Positions 27,801 to 36,190 are shown, counted from the first letter of the stretch. The stretch is 64,000 bases of DNA from Mycolicibacillus trivialis (GCF_002102395.1 NZ_LQPZ01000012.1:1-64000); one strand, 5' to 3'. Translations and numbers: made by a program. The notes: generated by a model not told the origin, from the sequence alone.

Positions 27801-30800
27801 TGGCCTCCGCGGCCCGGCACGTGCTCGACCAGCTGGGATTCGACCAGCCGGTCAGCGCGCCGCAGGCGGCCACCGACGCTGAGCTGATCGACCTGGTCTC
27901 CGCCGAGTTGGGGGCGGATTGGCCGCGGCTGGTGGCGCCGGTGTTCGACGGGCGCAAGGCCGTCGTCTTCGACGACCGCTGGGCCAGCGCCCGCGAGGAC
28001 TTGGTCAAGCTGTGGCTCGCCGACGACGGCGAGATCGACGCCGACTGGGCGCGGTTCGCCGAGCGTTTCGAGGGTGCCGGCCACACCGTGGCCACCCAGG
28101 CCACCTGGTGGCAGGGCAAGGCGCTGGCGGCCGGGCGGCAGGCGCACGCCGCGCTGTACGGCCGGATCGCCGCCGGGGCGGAGAACCCGGGCCGCGGTGT
28201 CCACAGCGCCGAGGTGGCGGTCGTGACCGGCGCCTCGAAGGGGTCGATCGCCGCGTCGGTGGCCGGTCGGCTGCTCGACGGCGGTGCCACCGTCATCGCC
28301 ACCACCTCGCGTCTCGACGACGAGCGGTTGGCGTTCTACCGCAACCTGTACCGCGACCACGCCCGGTTCGGGGCCACCCTGTGGGTGGTGCCGGCGAACA
28401 TGGCCTCCTACAGCGACATCGACGCGCTGATCGACTGGGTCGGCAGCGAGCAGGTGGAGAACCTGGGGCCGGCGTCGATCCACCTGAAGGACGCGCAGAC
28501 CCCCACGCTGCTGTTCCCGTTCGCCGCGCCGCGGGTGGCCGGTGACCTCTCCGAGGCCGGGTCACGGTCGGAGATGGAGATGAAGGTGCTGCTGTGGGCC
28601 GTGCAGCGGCTTATCGGTGGCCTGTCGAAGATCGGCGCCGAACGCGACATCGCGTCGCGGCTGCACGTGGTGCTGCCCGGCTCGCCCAACCGCGGCATGT
28701 TCGGCGGTGACGGCGCCTACGGCGAGGCCAAGTCGGCCCTCGACGCGGTGGTGTCCCGCTGGAACGCCGAGTCGTCGTGGGCCGAGCGGGTCAGCCTGGC
28801 GCACGCGCTGATCGGCTGGACCCGCGGCACCGGGCTGATGGGCCACAACGACGCCATCGTCACCGCGGTCGAGGAAGCCGGCGTGACCACCTACTCCACC
28901 GACGAGATGGCCGCGATGCTGGTCGGTCTCTGCGACGTCGAGTCCAAGGTGGCCGCCGCGGCAGCGCCGATCAAGGCCGACCTCACCGGCGGTCTCGCCG
29001 AGGTGGAACTGGACATGGCCGAACTGGCCGCCAAGGCCCGCGAGGAGATGACGGCCAACGCCGACGACTCCGCCGACGAGCCGGCCGAGGGCACCATCGC
29101 CGCGCTGCCCTCGCCGCCGCGCGGCCACACCCCGGCGCCGCCGCCGGCCTGGGACGACCTCGACGTCGACCCGGCCGACCTGGTGGTCATCGTCGGCGGT
29201 GCCGAACTGGGGCCGCTGGGTTCCTCGCGCACCCGTTTCGAGATGGAGGTCGACGACGAACTGTCGGCCGCCGGGGTGCTCGAACTGGCCTGGACCACCG
29301 GGCTGATCCACTGGGAGGACGACCCGACACCGGGCTGGTACGACGCCGACACCGGTGAGCTGGTCGACGAGTCGGAGCTGGTCGAGCGCTACCACGACGC
29401 GGTGGTGGACAAGGTCGGCATCCGCGAGTTCGTCGACGACGGCGCGATCGACCCCGACCACGCCTCGCCGCTGCTGGTCAGCGTCTTCCTCGACAAGGAC
29501 TTCACGTTCGTGGTGTCCAGCGAGGCCGACGCCCGGGCGTTCGTCGATTTCGACCCCGAACACACCGTGGTGCGTCCGGTGCCGGACTCGTCGGACTGGC
29601 AGGTCACCCGCAAGGCCGGCACCGAGATCCGGGTCCCGCGCAAGACCAAGCTGTCGCGCACCGTCGGCGCCCAGATCCCGACCGGCTTCGACCCCACGGT
29701 GTGGGGGATCAGCCAGGACATGGCGACCTCGATCGACCGGGTGGCGCTGTGGAACATCGTCGCCACCGTGGATGCGTTCCTGTCGGCCGGGTTCACCCCG
29801 ACCGAGCTGATGCGCTGGGTGCACCCGTCGCTGGTGGCCAGCACCCAGGGCACCGGCATGGGCGGCATGACCTCGATGCAGACCATGTACCACGGCAACC
29901 TGCTGGGCCGGAACAAGCCCAACGACATCCTGCAGGAGGTGCTGCCCAACGTCGTGGCCGCCCACGTCGTGCAGTCCTACATCGGCTCCTACGGCGCGAT
30001 GATCCACCCGGTCGCGGCCTGCGCGACCGTGGCGGTCTCGGTCGAGGAGGGTGTCGACAAGATCCGGCTGGGCAAGGCCGAGCTGGTGGTCACCGGCGGG
30101 TTCGACGACCTGACGCTGGAGGCGATCATCGGCTTCGGTGACATGGCGGCCACCGCCGACACCGAGATGATGCGCGCCAAGGGCATCTCCGATGCGAAGT
30201 TCTCCCGCGCCAACGACCGGCGCCGGCTGGGCTTCGTCGAGGCGCAGGGCGGCGGGACGATCCTGCTGGCCCGTGGTGACCTGGCCGCCAAGATGGGCCT
30301 GCCGGTGCTGGCCGTGGTCGCCTACGCCCAGAGCTTCGGCGACGGGGTGCACACCTCGATCCCGGCGCCGGGGCTGGGCGCGCTGGCCGCCGGGCGCGGC
30401 GGGCGCGATTCGCTGCTGGCCCGGTCGCTGGCCAAGCTGAAGGTGGGTGCCGACGACATCGCGGTGGTCTCCAAGCACGACACCTCGACGTTGGCCAACG
30501 ACCCCAACGAGACCGAGCTGCATGAGCGGCTCGCCGACGCGTTGGGCCGCTCGGAGGGCGCACCGCTGTTCGTGATCAGCCAGAAGACCCTCACCGGGCA
30601 CGCCAAGGGCGGCGCCGCGGTCTTCCAGATCATGGGCCTGTGCCAGATCCTGCGTGACGGGGTGATCCCGCCGAACCGCAGCCTGGACTGCGTGGACGAC
30701 GAGCTGGCCAGTTCCGAACACTTCGTCTGGGTGCGCGACACCCTGCGGCTGGGCGACAAGCTCCCGCTGAAGGCGGGGCTGGTCACCAGCCTGGGCTTCG

Positions 30801-31072
30801 GACACGTGTCGGGTCTGGTCGCGCTGGTCCACCCGCAGGCGTTCGTGGCCGCGCTGGACCCCGCGCAGCGTCGCGACTACCTGCAGCGGGCCGAGGCCCG
30901 GGTGGTGGCCGGGCAGCGACGGCTGGCGTCGGCGATCGCCGGCGGGCCGACCCTCTACGAGCGTCCGGGCAACCGGCGTTTCGACAAGGAGGTCGCCGAG
31001 AAGCCGCAGGAGGCCGCGATGTTGATCAACGCCGCCGCCCGGCTCGGCGATGGCGACGTCTACATCCGCTAG
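21839..31072 (+). CDS. fas: Type I fatty acid synthase (FAS-I)
   Basis: A single 3077-aa multifunctional enzyme making C16-C26 acyl-CoAs that feed phospholipid and mycolate synthesis. Domains in order: acetyltransferase with GHSQG (Ser148); FMN-dependent enoyl reductase beginning PILLAGMTPTTVDA (about 417); hot-dog dehydratase GDHNPIHTD (His1234); malonyl/palmitoyl transferase CGHSVGEYTALA (Ser1442); an Ala/Pro-rich linker (about 1740-1775); ACP with GASSRRNQLL (likely phosphopantetheine Ser1817); ketoreductase VVTGASKGS (about 2128); ketosynthase VAACATVAVS (Cys2728). This is the fused beta-alpha order of actinobacterial FAS-I, with the usual length. Start is GTG with GGGAGA 10 bases upstream. 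The ACP is loaded by AcpS encoded just downstream. Confidence 0.98.
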   Translation: MTINEHDRVSTDRDGSSAGTHALVDRLTAGEPYAVAFGGQGSAWLETLEELVSSAGIETDLATLAGEAELLLEPVARELVVVRPIGFEPLSWVRALAAEDPTPSANHLTSAAVSVPGVLLTQIAATRALARQGLDMTATPPVAVAGHSQGVLGVASLKAGGANDVQLLALAQLIGAAGTLVARRRGITVSGDRPPMVSVGNVDPERIFQLLEEFAQDVRTVLPPVLSIRNGRRAVVITGTPEQLSRFELYCEQIAEKEAADRKNKVRGGAVFAPVFEPVQVEVGFHSPRLADGIELVGRWAEQVGLDVELAREMTEAILVRQVDWVDEIDELHRAGARWILDLGPGDILTRLTAPVIRGLGIGVVPVATRGGQRNLFTVGAVPEVAPPWSSYAPTTVRLPDGRIKLDTKFTRLTGRSPILLAGMTPTTVDAQIVAAAANAGHWSELAGGGQVTEEIFADRIEELTGLLEPGRTVQFNTLFLDPYLWKLQVGGKRLVQKARGSGAPIDGVIVSAGIPDLEEAVELIDELNEVGISHVVFKPGTVEQIRSVIRIAAEVPTKPVIMHVEGGRAGGHHSWEDLDDLLLTTYSELRSQPNITVCVGGGIGTPERAAEYLTGRWSEGYGFPSMPVDGILVGTAAMATKEATTSPSVKRMLVETAGTDQWISAGGAQGGMASSRSQLGADIHEIDNAASRCGRLLDEVAGDGDAVAARRDELIAAMAPTAKPYFGDVGEMTYAQWLRRYVELAIGDGDSTADTASPDSPWLADTWRERFGSMLQRAEARLNPADHGPIETLFGDEQLLERPADAIATLLARYPDAETVVLHPADVPFFTQLCKTPGKPVNFVPVIDKDVRRWWRSDSLWQAHDARYTAEQVCIIPGTAAVAGITRVDEPVGELLDRFEQAAVDELLAANGEPRTVHARRSGRTDIDGPLAVALDAPDVLWAGRTVTNPVHRLGGADEWQIREGSDNRSATHPTTGARLEVQTADDGTDRVVLSVPLSGTWIEIPLSLSPVTVEGGTPAVHTDDAATAMRAVLAIAAGVDGPDALPAVADGTATVTVDWDPERVADHTGVTAVFGAPLAAGLTPVPDALVGRCWPAVFAAIGAAATDTGFPVVEGLLSLVHLDHAARLHTALPGEPTELTVRATAGQATDTEVGRVVPVEVTVTTADGTVVATLAERFAIRGRTGPAELTDPARAGGAVSDNATDTPRRRRRDVTVAAPVDMRPFAVVSGDHNPIHTDRAAALLAGLDAPIVHGMWLSAAAQHAVTATDGQARPPARLVGWTARFLGMVKPGDEVDFRVERVGIDQGAEVVEVAARIGSELVMAATARLAAPKTVYAFPGQGIQHKGMGMEVRARSKAARKVWDSADKFTRETLGFSVLHVVRDNPTSLIASGVHYQHPEGVLYLTQFTQVAMATVAAAQVAEMREQGAFVEDAIACGHSVGEYTALACVSGVYELEALLEVVFHRGSKMHDIVPRDALGRSNYRLAAIRPSQIDLDDADVTDFVAEIAERTGEFLQIVNFNLRGSQYAIAGTVRGLEELEAEVERRRERTGGRRSFIMVPGIDVPFHSKVLRVGVDDFRRSLERVMPRDQDPNLIIGRYIPNLVPKPFSLDREFIQEIRDLVPAEPLDEILADYDTWRNEKPRELCRKVVIELLAWQFASPVRWIETQDLLFIEEAAGGLGVERFVEIGVKTAPTVAGLATNTLKLPEYAHSTVEVLNCERDAGVLFATDTDPEPEDDLELDAAAEPAAEAAPAEAAPAAPVAPAAPSGGPRPDDLSFDAADATLALIALSAKMRLDQIEPLDSIESITDGASSRRNQLLVDLGSELNLGAIDGAAEADLAGLRSQVTKLARTYKPFGPVLSDAINDQLRTVLGPSGKRPAAIAERVKKTWELGDGWVKHVTVEVALGTREGSSVRGGDLGGLHDGALADAAAVDKAVDAAVSAVAARHGVAVSLPSAGGGGGATVDAAALGEFTEQITGRDGVLASAARHVLDQLGFDQPVSAPQAATDAELIDLVSAELGADWPRLVAPVFDGRKAVVFDDRWASAREDLVKLWLADDGEIDADWARFAERFEGAGHTVATQATWWQGKALAAGRQAHAALYGRIAAGAENPGRGVHSAEVAVVTGASKGSIAASVAGRLLDGGATVIATTSRLDDERLAFYRNLYRDHARFGATLWVVPANMASYSDIDALIDWVGSEQVENLGPASIHLKDAQTPTLLFPFAAPRVAGDLSEAGSRSEMEMKVLLWAVQRLIGGLSKIGAERDIASRLHVVLPGSPNRGMFGGDGAYGEAKSALDAVVSRWNAESSWAERVSLAHALIGWTRGTGLMGHNDAIVTAVEEAGVTTYSTDEMAAMLVGLCDVESKVAAAAAPIKADLTGGLAEVELDMAELAAKAREEMTANADDSADEPAEGTIAALPSPPRGHTPAPPPAWDDLDVDPADLVVIVGGAELGPLGSSRTRFEMEVDDELSAAGVLELAWTTGLIHWEDDPTPGWYDADTGELVDESELVERYHDAVVDKVGIREFVDDGAIDPDHASPLLVSVFLDKDFTFVVSSEADARAFVDFDPEHTVVRPVPDSSDWQVTRKAGTEIRVPRKTKLSRTVGAQIPTGFDPTVWGISQDMATSIDRVALWNIVATVDAFLSAGFTPTELMRWVHPSLVASTQGTGMGGMTSMQTMYHGNLLGRNKPNDILQEVLPNVVAAHVVQSYIGSYGAMIHPVAACATVAVSVEEGVDKIRLGKAELVVTGGFDDLTLEAIIGFGDMAATADTEMMRAKGISDAKFSRANDRRRLGFVEAQGGGTILLARGDLAAKMGLPVLAVVAYAQSFGDGVHTSIPAPGLGALAAGRGGRDSLLARSLAKLKVGADDIAVVSKHDTSTLANDPNETELHERLADALGRSEGAPLFVISQKTLTGHAKGGAAVFQIMGLCQILRDGVIPPNRSLDCVDDELASSEHFVWVRDTLRLGDKLPLKAGLVTSLGFGHVSGLVALVHPQAFVAALDPAQRRDYLQRAEARVVAGQRRLASAIAGGPTLYERPGNRRFDKEVAEKPQEAAMLINAAARLGDGDVYIR

Positions 31073-31083
31073 CGTTACCGGCT

Positions 31084-31128
31084 ATGAGCGCCGAACGTGA
31101 CCGCCCGGCAGGGAGAGCCGCGGTATGA
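31084..31128 (+). CDS. Possible 14-residue upstream ORF coupled to acpS
   Basis: ATG at 31084 opens a 14-codon frame (MSAERDRPAGRAAV) whose TGA (31126-31128) overlaps the acpS ATG as ATGA. A -10-like TAGCGT (31070-31075, starting in the fas stop codon) lies 8 bases before this ATG, so a leaderless mRNA could be translated from it and hand ribosomes to acpS. Purely positional evidence. Confidence 0.35.
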   Translation: MSAERDRPAGRAAV

Positions 31129-31517
31129 GCATCGTCGGAGTCGGTATCGACCTGGTCAACATCCCGGACTTCGCCGACCAGGTCGACCAGCCGGGCACCG
31201 TGTTCGCCGAGACGTTCACCCCCGGTGAGCGCCGCGACGCCTCGGACAAGAGTTCCTCGGCGGCACGGCATCTGGCGGCCCGCTGGGCGGCGAAGGAGGC
31301 GGTGATCAAAGCCTGGTCGGGGTCGCGGTTCGCGCAACGACCGGTGCTGCCCGAGGGCATCCACCGCGACATCGAGGTGGTCACCGACATGTGGGGCCGC
31401 CCGCGGGTGCGGCTCTCCGGTGAGATCGCCCGGCACCTGGCCGACGTCACCATCCACGTCTCGCTCACCCACGAGGACGACACCGCCGCGGCCGTGGCGA
31501 TCCTGGAGACCTCCTGA
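31125..31517 (+). CDS. acpS: Holo-[acyl-carrier-protein] synthase AcpS
   Basis: A 130-aa group I phosphopantetheinyl transferase that moves 4'-phosphopantetheine from CoA to the Ser of the FAS-I ACP and to FAS-II AcpM. It has the two family signatures: VGIDLVNIPDF (Mg2+-binding Asp, residues 5-15) and RWAAKEAVIKAW with the catalytic Glu-Lys pair. Usual length. It follows fas by 52 bases as in M. tuberculosis (Rv2524c-Rv2523c). GGGAGAG lies 8-14 bases upstream. Confidence 0.95.
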   Translation: MSIVGVGIDLVNIPDFADQVDQPGTVFAETFTPGERRDASDKSSSAARHLAARWAAKEAVIKAWSGSRFAQRPVLPEGIHRDIEVVTDMWGRPRVRLSGEIARHLADVTIHVSLTHEDDTAAAVAILETS

Positions 31518-31538
31518 CCGGGGCGGCCGGGCGGCGCC

Positions 31539-31550
31539 TAGCCTGAACCG
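31539..31550 (+). promoter_or_regulatory. -10 element for a leaderless M20 peptidase transcript
   Basis: TAGCCT (31539-31544) is exactly 6 bases before the ATG at 31551 and no Shine-Dalgarno is present, the usual geometry for leaderless starts. Confidence 0.5.
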
Positions 31551-32882
31551 ATGAGCGATCTGGTCGCCGCGGTCCGCGCGGTCCTGCCGTCGGTGCGCTC
31601 CGACCTGGAGGCACTGGTGCGCATCGAATCGGTGTGGGCCGACCCGGACCGCAGGCCCGAAGTGCACCGCAGCGCCCGCGCGGTCGCAGATCTGTTGAGC
31701 GACGCGGGTTTTCCTGACGTGCAGGTGGTCGCCGAAGGGGGAGCTCCCGCGGTGATCGCCCGGCACCCCGCCCCGCCGGGTGCGCCGACGGTGCTGCTGT
31801 ACGCCCACCACGACGTGCAACCCGAAGGCGACCGCGCCGGGTGGCGCTCCCCGCCGTTCGAGCCGACCGAACGCGACGGGCGGCTCTACGGCCGCGGCAC
31901 CGCCGACGACAAGGCCGGCATCGCCGTCCACCTGGCGGCTTTCCGCGCCCACGGCGGCCGGCCACCGGTGGGCGTCACCGTCTTCGTCGAGGGCGAGGAG
32001 GAATCCGGGTCGCCGTCGCTGCCCGCGTTGCTCGCGGCGCACCGTGAGGCGCTCACCGCCGACGTCATCGTGCTCGCCGACTCCGACAACTGGAGTGTCG
32101 ACGTGCCGGCGCTGACCGTCTCGCTGCGTGGCCTGGTCGACTGCGTGGTGGAGGTCGCCACCCTCGATCACGGGCTGCACTCCGGGCTGTGGGGCGGGGT
32201 GGTGCCCGATGCGCTGAGCGTGCTGGTGCGGTTGCTGGCCGGCCTGCACGACGACGACGGCAACGTGGCCGTCGCCGGGCTGCACGAAGGCGACGCTCCG
32301 GTGGTCGACTACCCGACCGAGCGGGTGCGGGCCGACACCGGCCTGCTGGACGGGGTGGCCGAGATCGGTACCGGCTCGGTGCCGCACCGGCTGTGGAACA
32401 AACCGGCGATCACCGTCATCGGCATCGACACCACCGGCGTTGCGGAATCGTCGAACACGCTGATCCCGCGGGCGCGGGCCAAGATCAGCCTGCGGGTCGC
32501 CCCCGGAGGTGACGCCCAAGCTCACCTGGATGCCCTGAAAAGCCATCTGGAGCAACACGTCCCGTGGGGTGCACAGCTGACCGTCACCCCCGGCGACGTC
32601 GGCCAGCCCTATGCGGTCGATGCCACCGGACCGGTCTACGACGCCGCGCGCGCCGCGTTCGCCCAGGCCTGGGGCGCCGAACCGGTCGACATGGGGATGG
32701 GCGGCTCGATCCCGTTCATCGCCGAGTTCGCCGCGGCCTTCCCGGACGCCACGATCCTGGTGACCGGGGTGGAAGACCCCGCGACCCAGGCACACAGCGT
32801 CAACGAGAGCCTGCACCTGGGGGTGCTGGAGCGCGCTGCGGTCGCCGAGGCGCTGCTGCTGGAGCGTCTGGGCGCGGTTTAG
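31551..32882 (+). CDS. M20-family metallopeptidase (dipeptidase)
   Basis: A 443-aa zinc aminoacyl-dipeptidase/deacylase homologous in position and pattern to Rv2522c. Metal ligands and catalytic residues are in place: His in YAHHDVQPEG, Asp in GRGTADDKAG, Glu-Glu in EGEEESGSPSLP, Asp in LADSDNW, and His in ATQAHSVNESL. A lid/dimerisation domain is inserted between about residues 190 and 320. The substrate is unknown. The stop directly abuts the stop of convergent bcp. Confidence 0.9.
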   Translation: MSDLVAAVRAVLPSVRSDLEALVRIESVWADPDRRPEVHRSARAVADLLSDAGFPDVQVVAEGGAPAVIARHPAPPGAPTVLLYAHHDVQPEGDRAGWRSPPFEPTERDGRLYGRGTADDKAGIAVHLAAFRAHGGRPPVGVTVFVEGEEESGSPSLPALLAAHREALTADVIVLADSDNWSVDVPALTVSLRGLVDCVVEVATLDHGLHSGLWGGVVPDALSVLVRLLAGLHDDDGNVAVAGLHEGDAPVVDYPTERVRADTGLLDGVAEIGTGSVPHRLWNKPAITVIGIDTTGVAESSNTLIPRARAKISLRVAPGGDAQAHLDALKSHLEQHVPWGAQLTVTPGDVGQPYAVDATGPVYDAARAAFAQAWGAEPVDMGMGGSIPFIAEFAAAFPDATILVTGVEDPATQAHSVNESLHLGVLERAAVAEALLLERLGAV

Positions 32883-33356
32883 CTATACGGATAGGTCTCG
32901 GCGCAGTTTGGCTACGTGCCCGGTGGCCCGAACGTTGTACTGCGCGACAGCGATCCGGCCGTCCTCGTCGACCACGAACGTGGAGCGGATCACCCCCTGC
33001 ACGGTCTTGCCGTACATCTTCTTCTCACCGAACGCACCCCAGGCGGCCAGCACCGCCTTGTCCGGGTCGGACAACAGCGGGAACGTCAGCTTCTCGGCAT
33101 CGCGGAACTTGGCCAGCTTGGCCGGCTTATCCGGTGAGATCCCGATGACATCGAGGCCGGCCTCGTTGAGCTCGCCGAGACTGTCCCGGAAGTCGCAGGC
33201 CTGTTTGGTGCAACCCGGTGTCGACGCGGCGGGATAGAAGTACACGATGACCTTCCGGCCCCGGTAGTCGCTCAGCGACACACTGCGGCCGTCGGCATCG
33301 GGAAGGCTGAACGCGGGCGCGGTATCGCCGGGCTGCAACCGCACGGTTTCGGTCAA
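32883..33356 (-). CDS. bcp: Thioredoxin-dependent peroxiredoxin Bcp
   Basis: A 157-aa BCP/PrxQ-type peroxiredoxin that reduces hydroperoxides using thioredoxin. Peroxidatic Cys49 (YPAASTPGC) and the second Cys54 five residues on (TKQAC) are the PrxQ pattern; KKMYGKTVQGVIRSTFVVD is conserved. The start is TTG at 33356, preceded by AGAAAGG, and gives an N-terminus (TETVRLQPGDTAPAF) matching the usual Bcp N-terminus. The open frame continues far upstream but only as antisense to the next gene. Synteny as Rv2521. Confidence 0.95.
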   Translation of the reverse strand: MTETVRLQPGDTAPAFSLPDADGRSVSLSDYRGRKVIVYFYPAASTPGCTKQACDFRDSLGELNEAGLDVIGISPDKPAKLAKFRDAEKLTFPLLSDPDKAVLAAWGAFGEKKMYGKTVQGVIRSTFVVDEDGRIAVAQYNVRATGHVAKLRRDLSV

Positions 33357-33461
33357 GTCGGGGCCTTTCTGCTCATCGGGGTCGCCCACAGCGCCGCAAT
33401 CGGCGCCGGCTGTTCTAGGGTAGGGCGGACCGTCCATCAAGCGGAGCAAGCGGAGGTGACC

Positions 33462-33689
33462 GTGGCGGACCGTGACCCCGACGCCATCAAACAGGATATC
33501 GACCGCGCTCGCGATCAGCTGGCGTCCACGGTCGACCTGCTCGCGGAACGGACCAATCCCCGTCGCCTGGCCGACGATGCGAAGGCCAAAGCGGTCCGGC
33601 TGGTCAAAACCCCCGCCGTGACGATCTCGCTGGTCGGTGTCGGCGCGCTCACGATCGTGCTGGTCATCCGCAAGATCCGCAACCGCTGA
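33462..33689 (+). CDS. Small DUF3618 membrane protein
   Basis: A 75-aa protein: amphipathic, charged N-terminal part (DPDAIKQDIDRARDQLASTVD) typical of DUF3618, and one C-terminal membrane helix (about residues 52-68) followed by a basic tail. It matches Rv2520c in position and pattern. Two GTG starts are possible; 33462 is preferred because GGAGG (33452-33456) lies 5 bases upstream, whereas GTG 33456 overlaps that site. A -10-like TAGGGT is at 33416. Function unknown. Confidence 0.85.
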   Translation: MADRDPDAIKQDIDRARDQLASTVDLLAERTNPRRLADDAKAKAVRLVKTPAVTISLVGVGALTIVLVIRKIRNR

Positions 33690-33749
33690 TCGCCGGGGCG
33701 ACGCGCCCCGGAAACCCACCCGCATTGAGCGATCCGGCCCGACAGGCTT

Positions 33750-33761
33750 TATGGTCTAGCT
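33750..33761 (+). promoter_or_regulatory. -10 element for a leaderless GH16 transcript
   Basis: TATGGT (33750-33755) stands 6 bases before the GTG at 33762, with no ribosome-binding site, favouring GTG 33762 over ATG 33771 as start. Confidence 0.45.
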
Positions 33762-34622
33762 GTGCAAGAGATGAACCGTCGCAACATGATGCTGATGTCC
33801 GGCCTCGGCCTGCTGTCCGCCGGCGCGTTGGCCGCCCCGTCCGCGCAGGCCAGCCCGACGCGCCCGCAGGCCCCCCGGGGTCCGCTGCCCGCGGAGCCGG
33901 CCGGTGCCGCCCCGGCCCTGCTGTTCTTCGACGAGTTCGACGGGGAGGCCGGTTCGGCTCCGGACCCGGCGAAGTGGCAGGTGGCCACCGCCCGGGAGAC
34001 CATCAAGAACCCGGTGTTCTGGGACCGCCCGGAGAACATGGGCCAGTACCGCGACGACCGTAACCACGTCTTCGTGGACGGCAACTCCAACCTGGTGATC
34101 CGCGCGACCCGCAACGACGACGGCAAGTACGTCAGCGGCAAGGTCCAGAGCCCCTGGCGCGGCGGCATCGGCACCACCTGGGAAGCCCGGATCAAGCTCA
34201 ACTGCCTGACCGCGGGCTGCTGGCCGGCGTGGTGGCTGTCCAACAACGACGACCCCAAGGTCGGCGGCGAGATCGACCTGATGGAGTGGTACGGCAACGG
34301 GGAGTGGCCGTCGGGCACCACCGTGCACGCCAACCCGTGGGGCACCTCGTACGCGACCCACCCCTACCCGGTCGACAGCGACTGGCACACCTGGCGGGTC
34401 ACCTGGAACGAGCAGGGGCTGTACTTCTGGCAGGACTACGCGCCGGGCAAGAAACCCTACTTCGAGGTGCCGGCGTTCTCGATCGAGGAATGGCCGTTCA
34501 ACAACCCCGGCTACACCATGTTCCCGGTGCTGAACCTGGCGGTCGCCGGGTCCGGGGGCGGGGACCCGGCCGGCGGTGACTACCCGGCGGAGATGCTCGT
34601 CGACTGGGTGCGGGTCTTCTAG
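33762..34622 (+). CDS. Secreted glycoside hydrolase family 16 protein (beta-1,3-glucanase-like)
   Basis: A 286-aa exported jelly-roll glucanase-type protein. The N-terminus has a twin-arginine-like signal (MNRRNMMLMSGLGLLSAG, cleavage likely near AQA). The GH16 catalytic motif is GEIDLMEWYG: Glu170 nucleophile, Asp172, Glu175 acid/base. C-terminal EMLVDWVRVF is typical of the family. It closely resembles M. tuberculosis Rv0315, which lies elsewhere in that genome; here it sits between the bcp block and tRNA-Lys. The polysaccharide substrate is unknown. Confidence 0.92.
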   Translation: MQEMNRRNMMLMSGLGLLSAGALAAPSAQASPTRPQAPRGPLPAEPAGAAPALLFFDEFDGEAGSAPDPAKWQVATARETIKNPVFWDRPENMGQYRDDRNHVFVDGNSNLVIRATRNDDGKYVSGKVQSPWRGGIGTTWEARIKLNCLTAGCWPAWWLSNNDDPKVGGEIDLMEWYGNGEWPSGTTVHANPWGTSYATHPYPVDSDWHTWRVTWNEQGLYFWQDYAPGKKPYFEVPAFSIEEWPFNNPGYTMFPVLNLAVAGSGGGDPAGGDYPAEMLVDWVRVF

Positions 34623-34686
34623 CGGCGCGCCGGGCCGACAGTGACAACAATCACTTCCGGCCCGGGCCGCGCGCCCGGCACAGCAA

Positions 34687-34718
34687 AAATCCCCTGCCAT
34701 GGTGATGGCAGGGGATTT
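34687..34718. terminator. Strong bidirectional intrinsic terminator between GH16 and tRNA-Lys
   Basis: A perfect 14-bp stem, AAATCCCCTGCCAT (34687-34700) with ATGGCAGGGGATTT (34705-34718), and a 4-base loop. On the minus strand the stem is followed by a TTTTT run, so it is a canonical terminator for the tRNA-Lys gene; it can also end the plus-strand GH16 transcript. Confidence 0.85.
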
Positions 34719-34724
34719 CGCTTG

Positions 34725-34797
<73 letters not shown>

Positions 34798-34966
34798 AGG
34801 CTGTGCGAGAATAACAGGCATTCCGCCGCGCTGCGAAATCCGCCGCGTACGGCACACCCGGTCGCCGCGACAACGTTGTCGCCGCAGGGACGCTCACCCC
34901 TCTAGACTGGGGCGGGGGAATTCCGATTCGGTGTCGCTCACAGCGAGCGTGAAGGGAAAGCACGTC

Positions 34967-36187
34967 ATGGGGCAGGTCGTTGCGGGGGCGCGTTCGCGCC
35001 GCGTTCGGTCCTGTTTGGTCACTTTGCTGATGGTCCCGGCCGTGGTGTTCGGCCTCAGTGCGTGCGGCGGTGAATCCGCTCCGGCGCCGCTGGAGATCAT
35101 CGCCGACAAGGGCACCCCGTATGACGACCTGCTGATCCCGAAACTGACCGCGTCGGTGAAGGACGGCGCGGTCGGCGTCGCGGTGGACACTCCGGTGACG
35201 GTCAAAGCCGAGGACGGCGTCCTGGACTCGGTCAGCATGGTCAACGAGTACGGCAAGCAGGTCGAGGGCAAACTCAGCGACGACGGCCTGGGCTGGTCGA
35301 CCACCGAGCCGCTCGGCTACAACAAGCGCTACTCGGTGAAGGCGACCGCGCTGGGTCTGGCGGGAGAGTCCAGCAAGAACCTGAGCTTCCGGACTCACTC
35401 GCCGGCGAACCTGGCGATGCCCTACGCGATGCCCAACCGCGGTGAGGTCGTCGGTGTCGGTCAGCCGGTGATCATCCGCTTCGACGAGAACATCGGGGAC
35501 CGGAAGGCGGCCGAGGAGGCGGTGACGGTCACCACCGACCCACCGGTCGAAGGCGCCTTCTACTGGCTGAACAACCGGGAACTGCGCTGGCGACCGGAGA
35601 ACTTCTGGAAACCGGGCACCAAGGTGACGGTGGAGGCCAAGACCTACGGCGTCGACCTCGGCGACGGCGTGTTCGGGCAGGACAGCGCGAGCACCCAGTT
35701 CACCGTCGGTGACGAGGTCGTCGCCACCGCCGACGACAAGACCAAGATGATCACGGTGCGCATCAACGGCGAGGTCGCCAAGGTGATGCCGACCTCGATG
35801 GGCAAGGACAGCACCCCCACCGACAACGGCACCTACATCATCGGCGACCGGTTCGAGCACCTGGTGATGGATTCCTCGACCTACGGTGTTCCGGTCAACT
35901 CCCCGGACGGCTACCGCACCGACGTCAACTGGGCGACCCAGATGTCCTACAGCGGCATCTACGTGCACTCCGCGCCGTGGTCGGTCGGCGCGCAGGGCAA
36001 CACCAACACCAGCCACGGCTGCCTCAACGTCAGCCCGAACGACGCGCGCTGGTTCTACGACCACTTCAAGCGCGGCGACGTGGTCAAGGTGGTCAACACC
36101 GTGGGCGGCACCCTGTCTGGCACCGACGGGCTGGGGGACTGGAACATCCCCTGGTCGCAGTGGTCGGCCGGCAACGCCAACGCCTGA
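34967..36187 (+). CDS. ldtB: L,D-transpeptidase 2 (LdtB/LdtMt2), lipoprotein
   Basis: A 406-aa periplasmic enzyme that forms 3-3 (meso-DAP to meso-DAP) peptidoglycan cross-links; the target of carbapenems. It has a lipoprotein signal with lipobox LSAC (VFGLSACG), two Ig-like domains (about 45-245), then the YkuD catalytic domain with HSAPWS...[12 protein letters not shown]; catalytic Cys352 and the His of SHGC are present. C-terminal [13 protein letters not shown] is characteristic of LdtMt2. ATG 34967 is preferred for the lipoprotein signal; GTG 34931 is an alternative. Orthologous to Rv2518c; the PE26 gene that precedes it in M. tuberculosis is absent here. Confidence 0.95.
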   Translation: MGQVVAGARSRRVRSCLVTLLMVPAVVFGLSACGGESAPAPLEIIADKGTPYDDLLIPKLTASVKDGAVGVAVDTPVTVKAEDGVLDSVSMVNEYGKQVEGKLSDDGLGWSTTEPLGYNKRYSVKATALGLAGESSKNLSFRTHSPANLAMPYAMPNRGEVVGVGQPVIIRFDENIGDRKAAEEAVTVTTDPPVEGAFYWLNNRELRWRPENFWKPGTKVTVEAKTYGVDLGDGVFGQDSASTQFTVGDEVVATADDKTKMITVRINGEVAKVMPTSMGKDSTPTDNGTYIIGDRFEHLVMDSSTYGVPVNSPDGYRTDVNWATQMSYSGIYVHSAPWSVGAQGNTNTSHGCLNVSPNDARWFYDHFKRGDVVKVVNTVGGTLSGTDGLGDWNIPWSQWSAGNANA

Positions 36188-36190
36188 ACG

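Noticed and set aside
33357..33725. Extension of bcp upstream to 33725
   Set aside because: It is antisense to the DUF3618 gene, and the TTG start gives the correct Bcp N-terminus and length.
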